A DNA stretch of 64,000 bases, taken from positions 11,263,065-11,327,064 of the forward strand of contig NC_063452.1 in the NCBI RefSeq assembly GCF_020379485.1, in the 5' to 3' direction. The notes beneath the pieces were generated by a model that saw only the letters and a list, made by a program, of their open reading frames with translations, was not told where the DNA came from and searched no databases. The DNA comes from Brassica napus. Its lineage: Eukaryota; Streptophyta; Magnoliopsida; Brassicales; Brassicaceae. Shown here piece after piece: positions 23,712-35,117 of this stretch. A program made the position numbers and the translations under genes. Position 1 is the first letter of the stretch. Each line of letters starts with the position of its first letter.

Positions 23712-24445
23712 CTGCCTTCACCATCCCAAGCTATTGATTTGGCAATTCATTGCATCACCTGAGAGTTATTACGTTTAAGAGTTCCATGTTAAGTCCATCT
23801 TATGAACAGCTGTTAGAAAGATGGCAAGGACATACATACCGCATCAAGGCATGCCTGAAGCTGTGCAGCTTCCTTATAGTTCAAAGAATATATAAAAGGT
23901 GATCCAATAGTCCGCTCGCCAAAGCAATGACTGTGCCGTTGGTACTCGTGTCACCATCTACCTATAAGACCATACTTGTCATAAACCAGAGCCTGTAAAT
24001 GAAAAATCGATATCTTTACAACAATGTTTGAAATGTTTAACTCACTGTGATCATCCCAAAGCCTTTTGCCATACCTCCAACTCAAATTGTGGTTCCTCCA
24101 ATCTGAGCAGTTTCAGATCTTTGTAAGATATATGAGATTACAGGAAAAATAATGCAACTCAGTTTCTTAAACCTAACTGTGATTCAACTGCCACACTCTT
24201 GCTTACAAGATCAGTTTTCATGATTGCAATAGCAACAGAATGCCAGAATCTGCCATGCATTAATCAACAATGCACTCGCCTGAAAGAATTCAAAAACTTA
24301 CTGATTCAAAAGCTCATAAGCACAACATGATTAGGTCCAAGTCTAGATGATTACCGTTTTGGAAGTCTCAGTAACCTTCTTGCAGTAAACTACAGGAGCA
24401 ACGACCATATTCTGATATTCATTGTAAACACCACTGGGAAAAAAA
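23712..24445 (-). pseudogene. ArgJ (ornithine acetyltransferase) fragment, several exons
   Basis: ArgJ is the plastid glutamate N-acetyltransferase of arginine synthesis. On the minus strand, in correct family order, I read [17 protein letters not shown] (about 24,362-24,440), ALLINA, VAIAIMKTDLVSKSVAVESQ (about 24,185), IGGTTI and GGMAKGFGMI (about 24,055-24,110), VDGDTSTNGTVIALASGL (about 23,960), SLNYKEAAQLQACLDA (about 23,850) and [11 protein letters not shown] (about 23,720). Frameshifts and stops separate several of these. The N-terminus and C-terminal third are missing. Confidence 0.82.
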
Positions 24446-24471
24446 ATCTCACAAGAAGAAATTCACAGGCT

Positions 24472-24592
24472 GGGAATATTTTCTTCTTAGCAAGATCACC
24501 AGATGCTCCAACCACCGTGATACTAACTGTTGACTCCTGTTCCCCACCATTACGCTACGTTGCAAGCTTGTCTGCTTCTTATGATGGAATTG
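24472..24592 (-). pseudogene. Plastid glucose-6-phosphate dehydrogenase fragment
   Basis: The minus strand reads [20 protein letters not shown] followed by AKKKIFPA, the N-terminal nucleotide-binding motif ([10 protein letters not shown]) of plant plastid G6PDH, and then diverges. It lies upstream of, and in the same orientation as, the ArgJ fragment, with only about 30 bases between the two matches. Confidence 0.82.
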
Positions 24593-25535
24593 ATAAAAGT
24601 CTTATCTTAGCATTTCTCAGCCGGTTTTGAGTTCGTGACTACTACTGCCACTGAAACCAATTGTAATCTCATTAGAGAATAGAAACCAATCCACATTTAA
24701 AGTTTCAAGCTTAACCCGGAAACAAAAAAAAGAGCACAGAGAATCCAATTAAAGTTACCATCTTGCAATACAACAGAGCTTTAGAACGAACTTCCTCTGC
24801 GATCTAAGACACAGCTCCTGAGGAGAGGAATGAGAGTGAGAGTTGTCAGTCTCCATTGACGAGGGAAGAGTGATTCGAGAAGACGACTCCGTCTTCTGCC
24901 TTCTCTTCTCTCGAGACGAGTTTTGAAGAAAGGTACAAGCGGCGACGGATCTCGAATACGGCGGATCTATGAAGCAGAGGCGAAAACGGCGGAGACAAAG
25001 CAAGACCCGACCCAACCCAAGCTCTGCTTATCGGGGACGAAGCAAGACACACCCGAGCTCTGTCTCCTCTCTATCCCTGTTTCGTCTCTTCTCCCTTCTC
25101 TTCTGTCTCTCATGTCTCAGACCCTTTTTTTTTTCTTTTTTTGTGCACTCGTGTTTTGTTTCATTGGAGTGTAGCGGCTAGTTAGTCGCCTGAAGTTTCC
25201 TCTCATCTTCTAACCTATCTGTCCGGCGTGGGCGGGTGGTGATTATGTCAAGCTCAAGCGCGGGTCGGGGTTGGAGCTTTGTCGCATGTGTGGCACACTG
25301 TCTTTACTGTGCAGATCAATAGATCTTAGCCTTGGTGATGGAGAGGTGTTCTCTCATCAGTTTGGGAGGAGAAATATATTGTCTCTTGTCCTGAGCATCA
25401 GATATGTATCAGACAAGGACTTTACTTGGTTGGCTGTGTTATTGCTTTTTTGGGATCAACTTTTGCGTTTTTGTTGCTAGACTGTTTGTCTCAGCATTGT
25501 AAGGGATACTTTTACAATGAATAATAAGTGTTAAA
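24593..25535. other. Unassigned block next to the gene-fragment island
   Basis: 24,755-25,052 is GC-richer with overlapping open frames on both strands (for example minus METDNSHSHSSPQELCLRS) and could be another captured 5' exon or leader; not recognised. 25,155-25,535 ends TTTACAATGAATAATAAGTG plus an A-run, resembling a retroelement tail. Confidence 0.3.
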
Positions 25536-25539
25536 AAAA

Positions 25540-25763
25540 AGATAATATTGATACATACAATTTGATAACATATTATTTTTATGTTTAGAGCTATTTATAA
25601 AATCAATGAGAATTATAATGCAATATGAAAATTTGAGTTGTTATACAAAATGAGAGTTTTGCGCGATATTCAAATTAGAAAATCGATTATAAAAGATAAA
25701 TTTCTGATTGAAAATCTGTTACAAGGTAAATTTTTAAAGAATGCATCACTAAATTAACATCTT
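25540..25763 (+). repeat. Dispersed repeat, copy B
   Basis: Same-orientation copy of 15056-15282, about 10.5 kb away. It ends at the G-rich run at 25765. Confidence 0.8.
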
Positions 25764-25764
25764 T

Positions 25765-25789
25765 GGGGGGGGGGGAGGGGAGGGGGGGG
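25765..25789 (+). repeat. Poly-G tract
   Basis: Runs of 11, 4 and 8 G separated by single A residues. It has quadruplex potential and is an assembly-risk site. Confidence 0.9.
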
Positions 25790-25951
25790 TTATTGGTTAG
25801 TGAATTATCATGAATTTTGGAAATTTTGAGATTCTATTGTTATTGGTTATTGGATTTCAAAAGTCTTAATAGAATCCATTGTTATTAGTTTAAGAATTTT
25901 CAAAATCCATTCAAATCCCTTGTTATTCAAAACTTTTAGTTATTATTGATT
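25790..25951. mobile_element. MITE left part interrupted by CACTA element
   Basis: GGGGTTATTGGTTAGTG and repeated TTCTATTGTTATTGG/AATCCATTGTTATT words match the element at 63290-63520. The similarity stops exactly where CACTACAAGAAA begins, so the CACTA element appears to have inserted into this MITE. Confidence 0.5.
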
Positions 25952-28150
25952 CACTACAAGAAAACACATGCTTAACGACGAAAATTAACGAGGAAAAACA
26001 ATCCTCGTAAATTTGCGTCGAGTTTACGACGAATTTACGTGAAAAACTAAAGTCATCGTTATTTCCTCGTAACGTAACGACAAAACTGTTTCGTCGTAAA
26101 GTGGATGTAACTTTACGAGTATTTTACGAGGAAAAACTATTTCCTCGTAAATACGACGTAAACTATGCGTGGTATTTACGAGGGAATAGTTTACGTGTAT
26201 TTAGCGAGGAAATTTTTGAATCCACCAACTTTATAGGTGTTACCCGTTTTTTTTGCCCACCTAATTAATTTTCGTCGTAAATTCATAGCAAAATTACAAC
26301 TACCAGATTCGAATTTTCCTATAAATATGGATGTTTAAACATCATTTTAAACACACCAACAACAAAAAACGTGAAAGAAAAAAAAATGGCTGGCTCCGGG
26401 AATATTTACGAGTTGCGGAAGTGGATGTAAATGCATAGAGATGCTAACGGGAGAGTGACGAAAGAATACCTTGCGGGTCTGGAGACATTTATGCATCAAG
26501 CAAATTCAACACCGCTCGCCCAAGAAAGTGGTAAGATGTTCTGTCCTTGTCGGAAATGCAACAATTCGAAACTGGCAAACCGTGAAAATGTTTGGAAGCA
26601 TTTAATAAATAGAGGTTTCACGGCAAATTACTATATCTGGTTTCAACATGGAGAAGGTTTTAATTATGATCAGAATGAAGCTAGTAGTAGTAATAGCAAT
26701 TTTCAGGAAAAAGAACCGGTTGATCATCATTTGCATAATGAACATAGTTACCAGCAGGAGGAGATGGTAGATTATGATAGGGTTCATGATATGGTAGCTG
26801 ATGCATTCGTAGCTCATGATGGAGATGAAGAACCTAATATAGATGCAAAAAAGTTTTACGAAATGTTAAGCGCGGCGAATCAACCACTTTACAGTGGTTG
26901 TAGAGAAGGTCTCTCTAAATTGTCGTTAGCTGCTAGAATGATGAATATTAAAACTGATCACAATCTACCTGAAAGTTGCATGAACGAATGGGCGGACTTG
27001 TTTAAAGAGTATTTGCCGGATGACAATGTGTCTGCTGATTCTTATTATGAGATTCAGAAACTGGTTTATAGTCTTGGGTTGCCTTCGGAGATGATAGATG
27101 TTTGCATCGACAACTGCATGATCTATTGGGGAGATGATGAGAAGCTAGAAGAATGTCGATTCTGCAAGAAGCCACGATTCAAGCCGCAAGGACGGGGACG
27201 TAATAGGGTACCGTACCAAAGGATGTGGTACCTACCAATTACAGACAGATTGAAAAGATTGTATCAATCAGAGCAGACTGCTGGAAAGATGAGATGGCAT
27301 GCCGAGCATACTCAGACAGATGGTGAGATGACTCATCCATCAGATGCAAGAGCCTGGAAACATTTCAACAAAGTACATCCAGATTTCGCTAGCAATATCC
27401 GGAATGTGTATCTCGGATTATGCACAAATGGATTTAGTCCGTTCGGAATGTCAGAGAGACAATATTCATTGTGGCCAGTCTTTCTTACTCCATACAACCT
27501 GCCACCGGAGATGTGCATGCAACGGGAGTTACTATTCTTGACCATATTAATACCTGGTCCGAACCATCCAAAAAGGTCCCTGGATGTTTTCCTACAACCA
27601 CTGATAAAAGAGTTGAAGGATTTGTGGTCAACAGGGGTGAGGACGTATGACTGTTCAACGAAGACGAATTTTACGATGCGAGCGATGCTTTTGTGGACCA
27701 TACGTGATTTTCCTGGCTATGGGATGTTGTCTGGATGGACTACACATGGGAGATTAGCTTGTCCATATTGTAATGGAACGACAGATGCGTTTCAACTGAA
27801 GAATGGTAGGAAGACAAGCTGGTTTGGTTGTCACCGTCGATTTTTTTCCTATTGGCCATCCTTACCGAAGAAACAAGAATTTGTTTAGGCACAAAAGGGT
27901 TGTGAGAGACACTCCTCCTCCATATCTAACTGGAGAACAAATTGAAGCGCAAATCGACTACTACGGAGCTAACGAAACAGTTCGTTGGGGTGGTAATTGG
28001 CATGTCCCTCGTAATATGCCTGATTCTTACAGTGTTCATCACAACTGGCACAAAAAAAGTATTTTTGGGAGTTGCCATATTGGAAGGATCAATCAATTGA
28101 ACGCGGGCAAACCAGTATTTTTGGGAGTTGCCATCGTGGTTTAGAGGATT
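25952..28150 (+). mobile_element. CACTA (En/Spm) element with transposase, 3'-truncated
   Basis: Starts CACTACAAGAAA. The first 260 bases are filled with TTTACGAGGAAA / CGTCGTAAA words on both strands, a classic subterminal-repeat block. A transposase frame follows (26386-28144). No right terminus exists in the window, and the coding similarity ends near 28,080. Confidence 0.85.
26386..28144 (+). pseudogene. CACTA transposase (TNP2 / Transposase_21), broken
   Basis: From ATG 26386 the frame meets TAA at 26428, then stays open from 26431 to 27888. Domains in order: Transpos_assoc (RVTKEYLAGLETFMHQA, MFCPCRKCNNSKLANRENVW), then the TNP2 core (MRWHAEHTQTDGEMTHPSDA, FNKVHPDFASNIRNVYLGLC, LIPGPNHPKRSLDVFLQPLI, MLSGWTTHGRLACPYC). 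The usual TDGFNPFG is TNGFSPFG here, losing a conserved acidic residue. A frameshift near 27,830-27,880 leads into 27803-28144 (HKRVVRDTPPPYLTGEQI). The C-terminal part is missing. Confidence 0.85.
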
Positions 28151-28221
28151 GAACTTCCTTTGAATGAGGACTGCAAAGCTGTCTAGAATTGGTATCAATC
28201 AATTGAACGCGGGCAAACCAA
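28087..28221 (+). repeat. Direct repeat at the CACTA break
   Basis: ATCAATCAATTGAACGCGGG plus CAAACCA occurs at about 28,087 and again at about 28,194, and TTTTTGGGAGTTGCCAT occurs twice at about 28,062 and 28,118. These local duplications lie at the truncated end of the transposase. Confidence 0.75.
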
Positions 28222-29319
28222 TATTTACTGCAAGGTGGTCTCATATATCATCAAAGATGTTATCACCATTTGGCAATGCTTTCATTTGGTTAAGCTATCG
28301 CTTCTGCTCTGCTTTTAGCTCTATGGGTTAGTTTGTTTAATTGTTTCGTAGGTGTTGTTTTCTTCTTCTCTTCCTATAATTTTTCTGCTATTAGTGTATG
28401 TGTAAATTCTGTCAATTTTTTTGAAAATGTTATAAAATTTTAATACTTTTACCAAAAAGTATCATGTGGCCCAAAATTCCAAAAATCAAAGAAAATCTTT
28501 TTTTTCTAAGAATTGTTCTATAATTTCAGCACTACAGATGTGATTTTTATAACATTTGGTCAAAAAAAATTAAGGAAAATTATTATTTTTAAGGCCAAAA
28601 ATGATATTTATGTCCCATTAAACGAATCTCATACACTTTATGTCTCATCTCATTAGACTAATTATTTTCAAAATGACAATAATACTCTTAATATTTCAAT
28701 TTTAAATTCGTAATTACAATTAATAAATCCTAATTTTAATTTTAAATTCGTAATTAAAATTAATAAATAATTATAATGTATTTAGAAATATTTAATTTTA
28801 TAATAAAATACATTATTATAATTAAAATAACTAATAACATAAAACAAAAAATCGATTTTAAATTTGTAATTACAATTAATAACAATTTTTAATTCGCAAT
28901 TACAATTAATAACGTTTTTTTTGTTCTGGAAAATTATTTTTTTCATATAAGGAAAGTGAATATTTCTAAATATTTTATTCCCATAATTTTTAGAACTGAT
29001 TATTCGTATCCGTACAATATAGTAAATCTCTAGAACTTAGTTTCTACAAGTTTTTAGATTTATAGTAATGTGTACATTTTTATTTCTACAAGTTTTAGAT
29101 TTCTAATAATGTGTAGATTCTGATTTCTACAGATTTTAGAGCGATAGGTTAAGCGCATAATTATTATTCTAAATATTTTTAGAATACTATTATTTGGGTA
29201 GATCACATATTGTAAATATAGTAGATTCAATGAAAACTGTGGATTTCATTTTCTACTTTGTAGTATGCCAATTCTATTTTTTGTAGAACAAAATCTGAAA
29301 TAATGATTTAAATATCTAA
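28222..29319. other. AT-rich spacer
   Basis: No gene seen. Some ATTTTAAATTCGTAATTA-type words recur at 28,700-28,920. Confidence 0.4.
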
Positions 29320-30636
29320 TCTATTAAAACAAAGTCATATTTTTTATCTACCCTTAACAAGTGATATTAGGACTATTTAAAAAATTACTTAATATGACAT
29401 ATTTGATTATTTACATTAATAATAAACCAACTATAAATTTGAAATTTTACCCAAAAAAAACTATAAATTTGAATTTTTTTTTTTAATTATAACAAATTCT
29501 GTGGAGAAAGAACCTAACAAAATCCTACTAACATTTGTAAATATTTTTATAAAATAACACTTAATTAATTTCGTAAATAGTAATATAATATTATAAATCA
29601 ATGTTAATTAAAAGTTTATTATAAAATAAGAAAATAAAATTCTATACTATTTTTATATTTTTAGTTATATTCTGTATTATATTTAAATAGAAGTGCTATA
29701 TGAATTAAATATGGGTAAATTGATATATTCTATTTTTAAAAATAGTTTCATTTAAATAAATTATCACTGATCATTAAAAAATGTGTTAAAATCCGTAAAC
29801 TTTATTATTATTTTTTACAAAAATAAATTTATCAACATAAATTTATTAAAATTGGTTAAACTTTTATATCTACATATTATCCTTTTTTTTTTGAAACTCT
29901 CAACAATATATTGTTTAAAATATTTTATATACAAAAATATAATAGTTTATAACTAACCTTTAGTTCATATACTATTTAAAAATATGTTATTAGAAAACTA
30001 TGAAATTTTAATAATTCATTTAAATATTAATGACAAATCAAATTTTAATTTTAATTATAAATTATAAATTTATATTAATTATAAAACAATATGCTGAAAA
30101 ATATATAAAAAATCTTACCAAATAAAATTATTTATATAAAATAATGCATTAATTTAGTAACAAATTCTTTTGAAAATCATATAATCTTCCACCTCAAATA
30201 TAGTTGTGTAATTTTCCAAACAATTTTGACAAAATACAAAATTTTATAAAATAAATATTCAAACTTAATTGATAATATTTCAAATTTTTCAAAAGATAAA
30301 ATCATAGATAATATTGAATAATTTCTTGAAATGTAACACGAAAAAACAAACTATGTTGTAAAAATTAAAGTAATTTAATATTTTTAAGTCTTAATTTAAT
30401 AACAAGAAAAAAAGAAAACTTAATATCATAACATCCAAAAAATATTATATCAATAAAATTTACTAAAATAATATGATAGATGCTACGATGTATACAATTT
30501 ACTAAAATAATAGGTCTATATTCACAATATATAACACTAAAATTAAAATTATATACTTAAAACATTTATAATAATATCAAAACTATATACTCATAAAATA
30601 TAAAATATCCGTACGAATGTGCGGGTCAAAATCTAG
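29320..30636 (+). mobile_element. Non-autonomous Helitron, 1.3 kb
   Basis: Starts TCTATTAAAAC after an A and ends CTAG before a T, the A^T insertion rule of Helitrons. Eight bases before CTAG lies a hairpin, CCGTAC GAAT GTGCGG (30609-30624; six pairs, one G-U), followed by GTCAAAAT. There are no terminal inverted repeats or target duplication, and no Rep/helicase coding. The interior is AT-rich and noncoding. Confidence 0.8.
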
Positions 30637-31175
30637 TTTTTAGAATTGAAAAAAATATCACTAAGTTGATATAGGTATTTTATCAGTAGTTACTATTTTC
30701 TAATTTTTTTTTTTAAATTATTTATTTAATTTATTTTCGAAAATACTAAAAAACATTAAATGTAAAATGATACAAAATAAAAATTAGTCTTATAGCATTT
30801 TTTTTGTCTAAAAAACAATTTTTCCTTTTTGTTTTTTTTTTTTTAAGAAAAGAGTCGGCATTCTCGAAGATCGGACTTTGAACCAATCAACCGCGTATGC
30901 TAAATTCTAGGTGTCCACACAAAAAGGAGGAGAGTTGAAGTCCAGTTATTGATTATTCAAAGAAAGTGATTTGATTTTGAAGTTTCTTCGTTGAAAAGAT
31001 AAAATTAAAAAGAGAGAGAGAAGAGTGAGTGAGGGAGACGGTAGACAAAGTTTGAGTTTCAATTTAAAGGTTTCCGCGTAAAGAATATCTCTCAGATCTA
31101 TTATTATTCATAACTGATTTTTCGATCTATACCTTCTTAGCTTACTGATTTAGGGTTTTTGGATCCTTTCTAGCA
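30637..31175. other. Spacer and PLAC8-gene promoter region
   Basis: AT-rich, then from about 30,930 a leader-like region with GA-rich stretches (AGAGAGAGAGAAGAGTGAGT near 31,010) before the ATG at 31176. Confidence 0.4.
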
Positions 31176-32740
31176 ATGGCGGATAAGGCCGCGAAGATGA
31201 AGCTCCGCCAGGATTACCGGAACTTATGGCACTCCGATCTCATGGGAACCGTCACCGCCGACACTCCCTGTAAAATCTCTCTCTCTCTCCTTCCTTTTCG
31301 ATTTCTGTATCTTAATCAAAGAAATTGATTTTTCCTTGTGCAGATTGTTGCTTGGCGTGTCTGTGGTAAGTTGTTGCTCTATATGCAATTAGGGTTTTGC
31401 TATCGAAGTATATATATATATATATATTCATACTCCAGTTACCTTCGTTTTAGCAATCAATACTGAATCAGTTCTCCCCCAAAAGAAGACTACTGCATGT
31501 ATCTCTTTATGTTTTGATATAACATTTGATTATTTGCTTTTGTAGTGGACCGTGTGTTTCTTACTTGCTTCGGAGAAGAGCACTTTACAATGACATGTCA
31601 AGGTCTCAACTAGTTTCTTATCTATGTACATTATTGTTGGTTGTTTAAAAGACTTTATCTTCTTCCTTTTGCTAAGATTTTGTGAGTCTTTCTGCTCTTT
31701 CTTTTATGGAAGGTATACCTGCTGTGCTGGATACATGCCTTGTAGTGGGAGGTGTGGAGAAAGCAAATGCCCTCAACTCTGCCTTGCCACCGAGGTCTCA
31801 CTTCCCTTATATATACATCACCCCTTTCTTTTTGGTGAACATTATCTCTGAGATCCATACCAATGACCTGGATGTTTTTTGGCTTGTAACACTTGCTGGC
31901 ATGAGTAGTCAGCTTGCGATAATTCAATTGTAGATCTCTTGATGATACCACATTTGTTTGAAGATACTTGTAATTGTAATTTTTCAGGTTTTCCTCTGTT
32001 TCGGAAACTCTGTGGCCTCTACTCGCTTTCTTCTGCAGGATGAATTCAACATCCAGACCACAAAATGCGACAATTGCATTATTGTACTCTCTTTCTCTTC
32101 TTCTGTTTTAACTTGTTTTACACAGAGTGCTTATCTGTGTGAATCAAGACAAATCTCATCATTGGCGTTTTGCAGGGATTTATGTTCTGCCTAAGCCAAG
32201 TCGCTTGCATATTCTCTATTGTCGCTTGCCTCGTTGGTAGTGATGAGCTCTCTGAGGCTTCTCAGATACTTTCTTGCTGTGCCGATATGGTCTACTGCAC
32301 GTATGTATTTACTCTTTTATCTGATTTTTCTTTTCACTTTATCCTCTTAGTATATTAAAGTTTACCCATCGCTAATACTTTAACGCACTGTCTTGGTCTT
32401 AATTTTCTTTTGCAGGGTCTGCGCGTGTATGCAGGTAAAAGAAAGCGTGAACTACTAATCTTTTAATATCTTTTCTTATGGTATATATAACCAAAGCCCA
32501 ATCTTATGCTTGCAGACACAACACAAGCTTGAAATGGACAAAAGAGATGGAGTGTTTGGTTCTCAGCCAATGGGCGTGCCTCCGGCACAGCAGATGTCCC
32601 GTTTTGATCAACCTGCCCCTCCAGTCGGCTACCCTCCTGCATCTTACCCACCGGCTCAAGGCTACCCCCCTGCATCTTACCCACCGGCTCAAGGCTACCC
32701 TCCTGCATCTTACCCGCCTCCCGGTTATCCCCATCATTGA
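31176..32740 (+). CDS. PLAC8 family Cys-rich membrane protein
   Basis: Eight exons, all GT-AG: 31176-31269, 31344-31365 (22 bases), 31546-31602, 31713-31794, 31988-32083, 32176-32300, 32416-32434 (19 bases), 32516-32740. They total 720 bases, 239 residues. The product starts MADKAAKMKLRQDYRNLWHS, has Cys-rich blocks (CCLACLCGPCVSYLLRRRAL, CCAGYMPCSGRCGESKCPQL, TKCDNCIIGFMFCLSQVACI) with hydrophobic segments, and ends in a Pro/Tyr-rich tail with near-perfect 11-residue repeats (GYPPASYPPAQ). Plant PLAC8 proteins act in metal handling or cell-size control; the role of this subgroup is not established. It resembles my recollection of At1g63830/At5g41390. No lesions; the acceptor and donor phases all agree. 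Confidence 0.9.
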
Positions 32741-35117
32741 GAAACTTTCAAACCGATATCTTCATATTGTGTGTCAAAGTGTTATTGTTACTGGGTGTTA
32801 GTTGTTATATTGTTGTTCAGCTATTTTCCTCAGTTATGTGGTTGCTTTGCAAGTTTTAGTACTCTGGTTTATGCACTCAAACCTTTGGTATCATCTGGTG
32901 TGTTGATTTTGTTGGTATTTTTCTCCTATTTATGTGATGAACACAAAAGTGTATGACCTTGATATGCTATATATGTGTGGCTGTATTCCTTTTATCTTTG
33001 CACTATTTGTACTGTGATTTCCTTGCAATTGCTTCACCAGCCAGTTCAAGTAGGCTACTTGCCCCCATAACAATATTCCCGTATTGTTTTGGGCTACTTT
33101 CCACGATGACCTATGACCAAAGCGGTAACCTACAAGGTGTTGCCAATTATAAAAGCACATACGAACCCCTTTCTCCCGAAGCTTAACAGATGAGGATACT
33201 GATTCTGAGGACTAGTCATGGCATTAACTACCACAAGTTGGAAACTAATGTTTCTTTCTTCTTTATTTTAGATTATTATCTGTTGGTAGTTGGTACTCTG
33301 CTTTGTGTTCTTAACATGAGAATCGGAGTAATTTTTTTTTTTTTTTTTCTCTAGAACCTGCATTGTCTATAAAAGTGTAACTGGTGACCAACGAACGAAA
33401 GAGAATAGTACATTCTTTGTTATTCCTAATTTTTTTTACCATTTATAAAAAATAATTTTTTCTTTGCATTCTTTTTATTTTAAAGAAATATTGAACAAAT
33501 TTGTTCCTCGATAAAATTGATAAGAAATAATTTATCTACGTTTATCATGCTCACTGTAATTTATTTATCTATTTTTTGTAATCCATATGGCGCATGAGGG
33601 TGGACGTGGAACCATCGAGGATGGGCTATTGCTTATGAAGTTTATTTAGGTCTTGTAAAAATGGTGAAAATATATATCAAAGCTAATGATTCCGTTCATA
33701 CTGCCTTTACGCTTTTAAGTCAAAGTGAGTCAACCACAATTATATTGGAAGAGTTGTCTATCAATTAATTAAACGACTTCTCCCACTATATTTAGAAAAT
33801 TCAGTGCAGTACGTTTAAAGTGTAAGATATCTTATTCACGTTGTATAAATTTATCATATTTCAAAATTTAATAAAGTTGTAAGACTATCATCAACTGTAA
33901 CATATAGTTTGAGGAAAATCAACATACTTAAAATAACTAATCAAGGGATATGCTAGTTATATGTTCCATATCGCAGGAAATTGGTAATGATAAAATAATG
34001 GAATCTACAAGTTGATATTTCTTCATAATGGTAAGGTAAAATAGTGGAATCTACAATTCTGTAGATAATTTTTATTTTTGCGGTATATCTCAAAGCAAAA
34101 AATGAGTAGAAGCGTGTGGACTAGTATTGGTTTGGAAATAAATAAGCACACGCACAGACAAGTCCATGTGTGCGACCTGGCGACAGCATATCATATTCCA
34201 AAGTTTCCGATACATGCGAAGCTTCTTCGCGTCATGCTCTCTGCCCTCGAACTCTTTGCAGGATTATCTTCGTCCAACGATTAACTGTTGATTCTTCAAA
34301 ATTAAAAAGTTTAATAAGTCTTTCAGGGTTAGGCACAGAGACTCGTTGGCTTATACTCGTCACTCGTCTGTTCCCATCTTGATTTTTTAAGTATTCAGCC
34401 TTATTAAGTATATCAAGCAATGGAATGTAGATATTTGCAATTTCAAAATAAATAACAAATATTAAAATGGTTTTGTTACTCGGCTTGTTATTATCTGTGT
34501 TGTCTGCCAAAGATATTTTTGTTGTTATGAAAAGTAAACAGTACCTTTTTACGGAAAAATTCATGTTTTGATCATTTCTCTTCTTTATAATATACACAAA
34601 TATTAGAATTAGAATAATTTTCATAATTTTCAAATGGAAAAGCAAAATAAACTTTCATATCTATCTTTTTAAAATATATTATTTAGTAAATAATTATTAA
34701 ATACTTGGAAACAGTTGCAAATACCTTATAAGTATTTGCAAGTATAAGTAATAGAATAGGATAAGTAAACTGCAAGCAACTCATTTTAAAACAAGTACTC
34801 GAAATAATAAATACTCGTTTTTAGTAAGTATAATACAAATTTCAATTTCTATTATTCGTATAATGCAACTCAAATATCAAGTATACTGAATATAACAAAT
34901 ATCCTATTTGTGTCGAGCCCTACTTTCAGCTCATCGTAAATTTTACAAAAAAAAAAAAAAAAACAATCCTATTTCAAGTATAAAGTTTACCAAGATGGAC
35001 CATGATTTATGCTTCGGCAGAAAACTTAATTTTACGGGTACTAATCGTAGGCATCGTTTCCCTGGATTATGGTTCAAACACTTTCGATTATAAATAGTAT
35101 GAAAACACCCAAATTGT
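32741..35117. other. Long spacer downstream of PLAC8 gene
   Basis: The first 300 bases are the likely 3' UTR. T-run at about 33,331-33,350 and A-run at 34,946-34,963. A plus-strand frame ending at 33186 (DQSGNLQGVANYKSTYEPLS) is not recognised and lacks support. Otherwise AT-rich with no gene seen. Confidence 0.4.

Noticed and set aside
24755..25052. Overlapping minus-strand frames as a real gene
   Set aside because: No recognisable family, and two overlapping frames of similar length; kept only as an unassigned block beside the captured fragments.
32953..33186. Small plus-strand frame downstream of the PLAC8 gene
   Set aside because: No recognised domain, no splice context, lies in 3' flanking DNA.
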